A stretch of 64,000 bases of DNA from Sympetrum striolatum (lineage: Eukaryota; Arthropoda; Insecta; Odonata; Libellulidae): the NCBI GenBank assembly GCA_947579665.1, contig OX388348.1:17298001-17362000 (forward strand). Direction: 5' to 3'. How positions within the stretch are numbered: the first letter of the stretch is position 1; each line of letters begins with the position of its first letter. Positions 59,147 to 64,000 of the stretch are shown in pieces. A program made the translations under genes and the position numbers. The notes under the pieces were generated by a model. That model did no database searches and had not been told where the DNA came from. It saw only the letters and a list, made by a program, of their open reading frames with translations.

Positions 59147-60412
59147 TATTACATAAAATTATTATTATAAATTTACAACAAACCTAATAGAAACATCTCA
59201 TTATCGACTACGCTACAAATACTGTAAAAACATTTTACAGAAACGAATCATTTGCGACGTAATTGAAAACAAAACATGATTTACTTGTTAATGTTTTAAA
59301 CATCAACTAAGTAAATTTCTAGTAAATCATTGATAATTGTTAAGCATCATTAGGTGTAATATATGGTAAATCCTCAAGACGAAGCAACAATTAGAAATGC
59401 GATTCGTTATTGAGTGCAAATGAAAATAATTAGAGACGAATTATAATTAAAGATATTATTCGTCTTATTCCGGCCGAGATTGATACTAAATTAACACTCT
59501 CATGTAATTCGTCGTCTTTCTCAAAACATCGATTTATTTGAAAGAGACAATTGTTGTAAGTCTTGAAAACATGTAGATATATAAGACATCGTAGGGAAAA
59601 GTTTTCTACATCTGAAATAAAATCACTTAGATGAGTGCGTGAAAATCCCGTATAAACATACCGACTCTAATATGTAAATGATGCAGCAATATTAAGAAAA
59701 GATTATAAATAATTAAGGAAATAATGGAAATTTGTGTGGCAATTTAGGAATCACTATTCGTATGTACCAGGCTTATTAATACACGAGGTTTACGGCATGG
59801 TAACTCCGCCCACAACGGATGACTGAATAATCGATGAGATTCAGAACTGTGATAATCTGATCTGACTTCCTGATCAATCTTTTCTCCCCTTTGTGAGCAT
59901 GTTCGTCATTCTATCGCCACCAAATCGTTTTCGGCTCAAATTTTTCTACGCTTCCATTCCACAATCGCGAGATCGCCCGGGAGGCAATCCCACGAAACTC
60001 ATTTCTCCTCCGACTATTCCTTGGAATTTCCTCCTCGCGCTATGCGAGATGACTCTGATTGTTAACTGCGCGCCTTACGTCCTATCTCTGATGGCTTTCG
60101 CCTTATTTCCCCGTTTCCCTCTGCTCATTTCTTCCACCACGACCCACACGTTTCCATGTCCCTTTGTGAGTTGGGGCGTGCCGGTGATAATGACGCGTTC
60201 CCAGCTATTATGTCCCGCGTTGCAAATATAAACTCAAGTCGACCGTTGTGATTGGATTACGATTTACTCAGACTACAACGAGTGACTCACTTTTGTCGGG
60301 GAATTTTGATGAAAATTTGTGTGGGGAAGCAAGAGGTGAAGTGATGAAAATATATAAAGGGGCTTTTGTGAATGAATCTTAGTTTCGCTTCGATATTTTA
60401 TTGAAAATACTG
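59147..60412. other. AT-rich DNA with one GC-richer island, no gene seen
   Basis: The island at about 59880-60240 contains a 112-codon frame (59893-60231) with hydrophobic stretches but no recognisable domain. The rest is AT-rich. Confidence 0.35.
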
Positions 60413-60703
60413 TATATACTCGCGTGGAAGCCCAGTTTTTCAGCATAGTTTTTTTCCCAAAAAAGCCCCCTTTGGTTTATATTTCAGTGAGGGTTTCAGT
60501 TGCCTGTTCTCCGTTAGAAAATGTATGCCGTAGCTTGTAATCTGCTTGTAAATTTCTCACTTGCCCAATTAGGAATTTTTTATTTACTTTCTCCCCAATC
60601 GCGACTGGGATTGAAGGAATGATAAAAAACATGTTTGATTGACTCCTTGACCGAGCAGCGTCGGGTGTCGTCAGATGTCCCACCCTAGGCTTATACTCAT
60701 ATA
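60413..60703. mobile_element. Degraded MITE with TATACTCGCGT-type end
   Basis: The left end reads TATATACTCGCGTGGAAGCC, then CAGTTTTTCAGCA. The right end reads CCCACCCTAGGCTTATACTC, then ATATAA, roughly the inverse. A second inverse-like patch (AAAGCCCCCTTTGGTTTATA) lies at 60462-60481. The pattern matches a widespread animal MITE type with TATACTCGnGTATAAGCC ends. Decayed, no coding capacity. The antisense 68-codon frame over it is incidental. Confidence 0.5.
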
Positions 60704-61310
60704 AATTAATTTATCTATGCATTATTTTTATAGTTTTTGCCTATTTAATCTTTCGGTCAGTCATTAATGTTCTTCCATGGAAAATTGTTGAAATATAAAA
60801 CCAAATTCATAACTTACAATATTGTTCACTTAAGAGAAAATGAGGCAAGTGCTGAATAGGGTAGCTTTGTAAAGAAAATCATAAAAAATCTGACTAATGA
60901 CTCTAAAAGTAGCTCCTTAATAGTATTCAATAAGGAATCATCTAGATGAAGGCCATCATTCATTTGCCAGAGGCAATTTTAAAGAGTCCTCGCTTTCTTA
61001 CTCTTCCTACGAATAGTAATGAATCGAAACTAGATTAAAAAGCACATCTCCCTATATTCTGAACCAAATATTAATTCAAAATATTGCTTTTATGAAAATA
61101 TCGTCACAGAAGCTAGAAATAAATACAGATAGAACTCCGTAGTCTACTTAGCCAACTGATGGGGGCATAAATTATCACCACATCAAATAGTTATGAAGTT
61201 TGAATAAATTTCTATGGATTTCTGTTTGCCCTAAATTTTTGATCTAGACATAAATCTGGGAAGAACTAAGATATGTTGCTCTGGTTCAAGAATTTAGCAT
61301 GGATGTCCTT
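60704..61310. other. AT-rich DNA, no gene seen
   Basis: No open frame, repeat or motif that I can support. Confidence 0.4.
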
Positions 61311-61319
61311 CCTAAGTCT

Positions 61320-61950
61320 TATTCCCCATTGTGATCACGCCACGAGAATTCGAAATCCCCACAATCTAGCGGAATTTTCTTTTATGACAAACACCACATG
61401 AATAAATTCGCGGCTCCAAGTGGAACGCAATAATAACCTTGAAATACATTAGGAAAGTGGGCCGCAGTCATCCACCGCCAATGAGCGATCGATCACCGCG
61501 AACAGTCGCACAAAACTCCCGCGCTTCCCATTGATCGTCGAATAGCGAGTCAACCCGATTGAACGTATTTTTCCACTTTCATTGGCGTTCAAGTGACGGC
61601 CAACTGACGTCACCAACTCTCTCCCTTTCGCCACTATTCGGACCGGTGCCTCAGACCCCTTTCGCAGGGCATTACCCCACACAACTTCGCATTTGATTTC
61701 CTCCATCCAATCGCCTATTTCTATGGAGGCCCGTCTTCGGTACACAAGCGCACGGGACCGTTGCTCCAGTACCATAATTCCCTGGAGCGAAGCCAGAAGT
61801 CCGCATAGCCCTCCGCTGCATAGTGACGGTTCTCCGAAGCGATGCCAAAAACGGGGTTGACGGAGGCGGAGATTTGTCCGCTGTGGGATTTATCCCTCCC
61901 CCACTAGTAGTGCCGCTGTTGAATTCGCCCAGAGAAAATTTCGATTAAGT
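61320..61950. promoter_or_regulatory. CpG-rich island with CRE and CCAAT words
   Basis: The most CpG-rich block of the window. A perfect TGACGTCA is at 61605-61612, with CCAATGAGCG at about 61479 and an inverted CCAAT (CATTGGCG) at about 61580. A 108-codon minus-strand frame (61449-61775) has no recognisable domain. Could be a promoter or enhancer of an unseen transcript; no TATA box or initiator decides it. Confidence 0.35.
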
Positions 61951-64000
61951 CTCTATTCAATTGCAGTGGTGGAATTGGCGTGAATGGATGTATATCTTTG
62001 GGAAGCGAAAAAATTGGTTCGGAAATATGTTTCTCACATATTGTGAATACTATCCATTGTACATTGTACGTTCATTATGATTCATTCATGATTATCGGGG
62101 AAAAATATGAATAAATGCCACACTGATTGCAGCTTGCTATACTCCGTAGAACATGAAAGTAAGTATACTTAAGAAATGAACCATGGAAAGAAAATTCACT
62201 CATCAAGAAGCACGTTTATTTACCTAAATATTTTTATATCAGCAAGGTGATTTATATCCAATCATAAATCTGCTATTTGGAAATATTGTACTCTGTTTTA
62301 GAGTAGAAAACAATGACATAAAATTTTACCATATATGGGCATACATGAGTTCTTCATAGATATAAACATGCTACGTAACCCGCACCGAATTTAACACAAA
62401 ATTTTCTTTGTTTTCTTGTTTTGCCTGAAATTTCCAGAATTTCTTCTTTTACATTTTTTTTGTTCCAGTACTGATGGATATCTTGTTTTCTCACGTTATT
62501 GAATCGTAACCTCTCAAGTAGTTCGATTATGCCAGGAGAAAACTTCTATTTGGTCGTTTTTTTTTACCTAGTGATTTCTCATCATAGCTGTAAATGCTAA
62601 ATTTTCAGATTATTACGACTAGTAACACAGTTTATAATTAATATTTATTCAATGTAGACCAAATTCCTCTTGTGCCACTTTTAAAATTTTAAGAACTCAA
62701 ATCCAATGTTTGTGAAGGGAACAGGATGTTAAAAACCACAAAAATTTTAATTTTAATTTTTAAACAAAAATAACATTTAGTGACCAATATAAGAATTTTT
62801 ATTTCATTTTCCTTGTTTTGACGCTATGCTCAATTTTAGTCGACGATTCTTTATACTTTAATTTAGCATTAGTCACATTAACTTTACATATATTTCTTAT
62901 GGGAGCGAACTTACTCATCTAAGGTTGAACCAGAAACCAATATATGCATTATGTGTAGCTCTATGCATTTACGTATTGAAATAATGCGGGAACTTAAGAA
63001 AATCAGGACGGATTAATTCAGAAATTAGTATTTATAAATAAGACTCCTCTGACTTTAAACTCCACTGATGCGATGTTAAATCCTCCTTGCTTACGGTTCT
63101 TTAACTCTTAAATATCAAGAAAAAAATATTTCTCCTACCTTTGCCAGGCGTTTGATAACTTCGTAGCTTAAGCACATTTTTACTTTTTTGGATAATTTTT
63201 TGAAATCATCGGTGAATGGTTTTTCATTCGTTACACTTTTCCTCTTTCATTTCTCTGGCGCATAAAAGACCGTTGCCTTGGCTTTGAGAAACTATTCCCA
63301 TTTCTTTCACTTCACTCGAGGCTTAGAATTGTGACTGGCTCGAATCTTCTGCTCCATTCCCGTTTTATTTTTACGAAAAAGTTTCACAAAGGATTATTCC
63401 CAGATTTTTTCCTCCGATGAGCAATGAAAGGCTGCTCAGGTAAGTGAGCGAGTATTTTCTTTATTCCACTCCGTCTTTCCCCCGCTACTCATTGTCAGCG
63501 ATCATTTTTCTATCAACTCCCTGTCGTTAAATCGAGGGACCGATTCTGAAATTTCGCAACATACGCGAGACAAAGGCAAAAAAATATTTCGCCATTATTA
63601 TTTTTGAGAAGTGGACGAATTTCGTATTTTATATTTTTACCGTCCTCGTGCGCCTAAAACTTAATACTTTCCATTCATCCATGGAATATTTTTTTCCTGA
63701 AGGTCTTTACGTAGCTCTATCGGCTTTCTCCAAGTTAAAGAGAGGGAAATGAAAGATATTTCTTCTATGCTTTGCCACCTGATGTAATTGTAAAAAAGAA
63801 GAATTTGCATTGATATTTTCATATAATTTTTATACTCTTCTTTGATATTTTCAATTAAGTTTGAGCTGATTTTTCAATGCTAAATTTCCCGCAAGGGAAA
63901 ATCACCTCACTCCTTATCCTCCTTAGTAAATTTCATTCCCCTCTGTTTGCTCTGTTTCAATAATGTAAGTGGGGTAAAGTTTCTACTGGCCTTAGGGATA
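61951..64000. other. AT-rich DNA, GC-richer toward 63200-63700, no gene seen
   Basis: CTGCTCAG|GTAAGTGAG at 63432-63448 is a full match to the 5' splice consensus (CAG|GTAAGT), but no open frame or convincing acceptor precedes it. The sequence runs off the window without a feature. Confidence 0.35.

Noticed and set aside
61449..61775. 108-codon minus-strand frame
   Set aside because: Reasonable composition but in the most CpG-rich island; no domain or splice context.

Overview
This window looks like gene-poor nuclear DNA from an animal, most likely an arthropod and probably an insect with a repeat-rich genome. The evidence is AT-rich sequence with intron-like composition, no long open reading frame on either strand, and a mix of Helitron, mariner, hAT, piggyBac-type, LINE and tRNA-like remains. 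No intact protein-coding gene, rRNA or functional tRNA could be supported. The longest open frames (up to about 185 codons) have no recognisable domain and mostly sit in GC-richer islands or low-complexity tracts, so I treat them as chance. The window could be intergenic or lie inside a very long intron. A near-ideal juxtaposed 3'/5' splice site at 1588/1589, and a strong lone donor at 63440, fit the second option.

Layout. Positions 1-42375 are mostly unique AT-rich DNA. Scattered GC/CpG-richer islands of about 300-650 bp recur every few kb. Old transposons interrupt it: a mariner transposase relic (3.8-4.05 kb), an hAT MITE with 8-bp target duplication (10.8-11.1 kb), one dispersed copy of a box-B repeat (12.4-13.2 kb), a TA-flanked MITE (17.6-17.9 kb), a LINE 3' relic (35.0-35.4 kb), a second LINE tail (36.2 kb), a TIR element with a dead DDE transposase (36.5-37.0 kb), a TTAA-flanked piggyBac-type MITE (39.5-40.1 kb) and a probable tRNA-derived SINE (40.3 kb). 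Several tandem duplications and minisatellites are also present.

Positions 42376-59146 are the most unusual part. Two Helitron-type elements lie head to tail and share termini: a 5' TC end, and a 3' hairpin followed by CTAG|T. The first is about 3.1 kb. The second is about 13.7 kb and is filled by an array of about 1.08-kb higher-order units in both orientations. Each full unit is built from about six diverged modules of about 170 bp, and each module carries a GGTTCGA-type motif matching the RNA polymerase III box B (tRNA T-arm) consensus, roughly 60 in all. Units end in a GCTTGCA/TGCAAGC hairpin and are separated by TA/GATA microsatellites and short palindromes. A 360-bp foldback element and a 15/16-bp minisatellite with about 19 exact GGCGGGAAA (E2F-type) motifs are embedded in the same block.

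Positions 59147-64000 return to AT-rich DNA, with one degraded MITE (60.4-60.7 kb) and GC-rich islands, one of which has a perfect TGACGTCA site. No genes were found that work together. The coherent system here is the Helitron/box-B array, whose function, if any, is inference.
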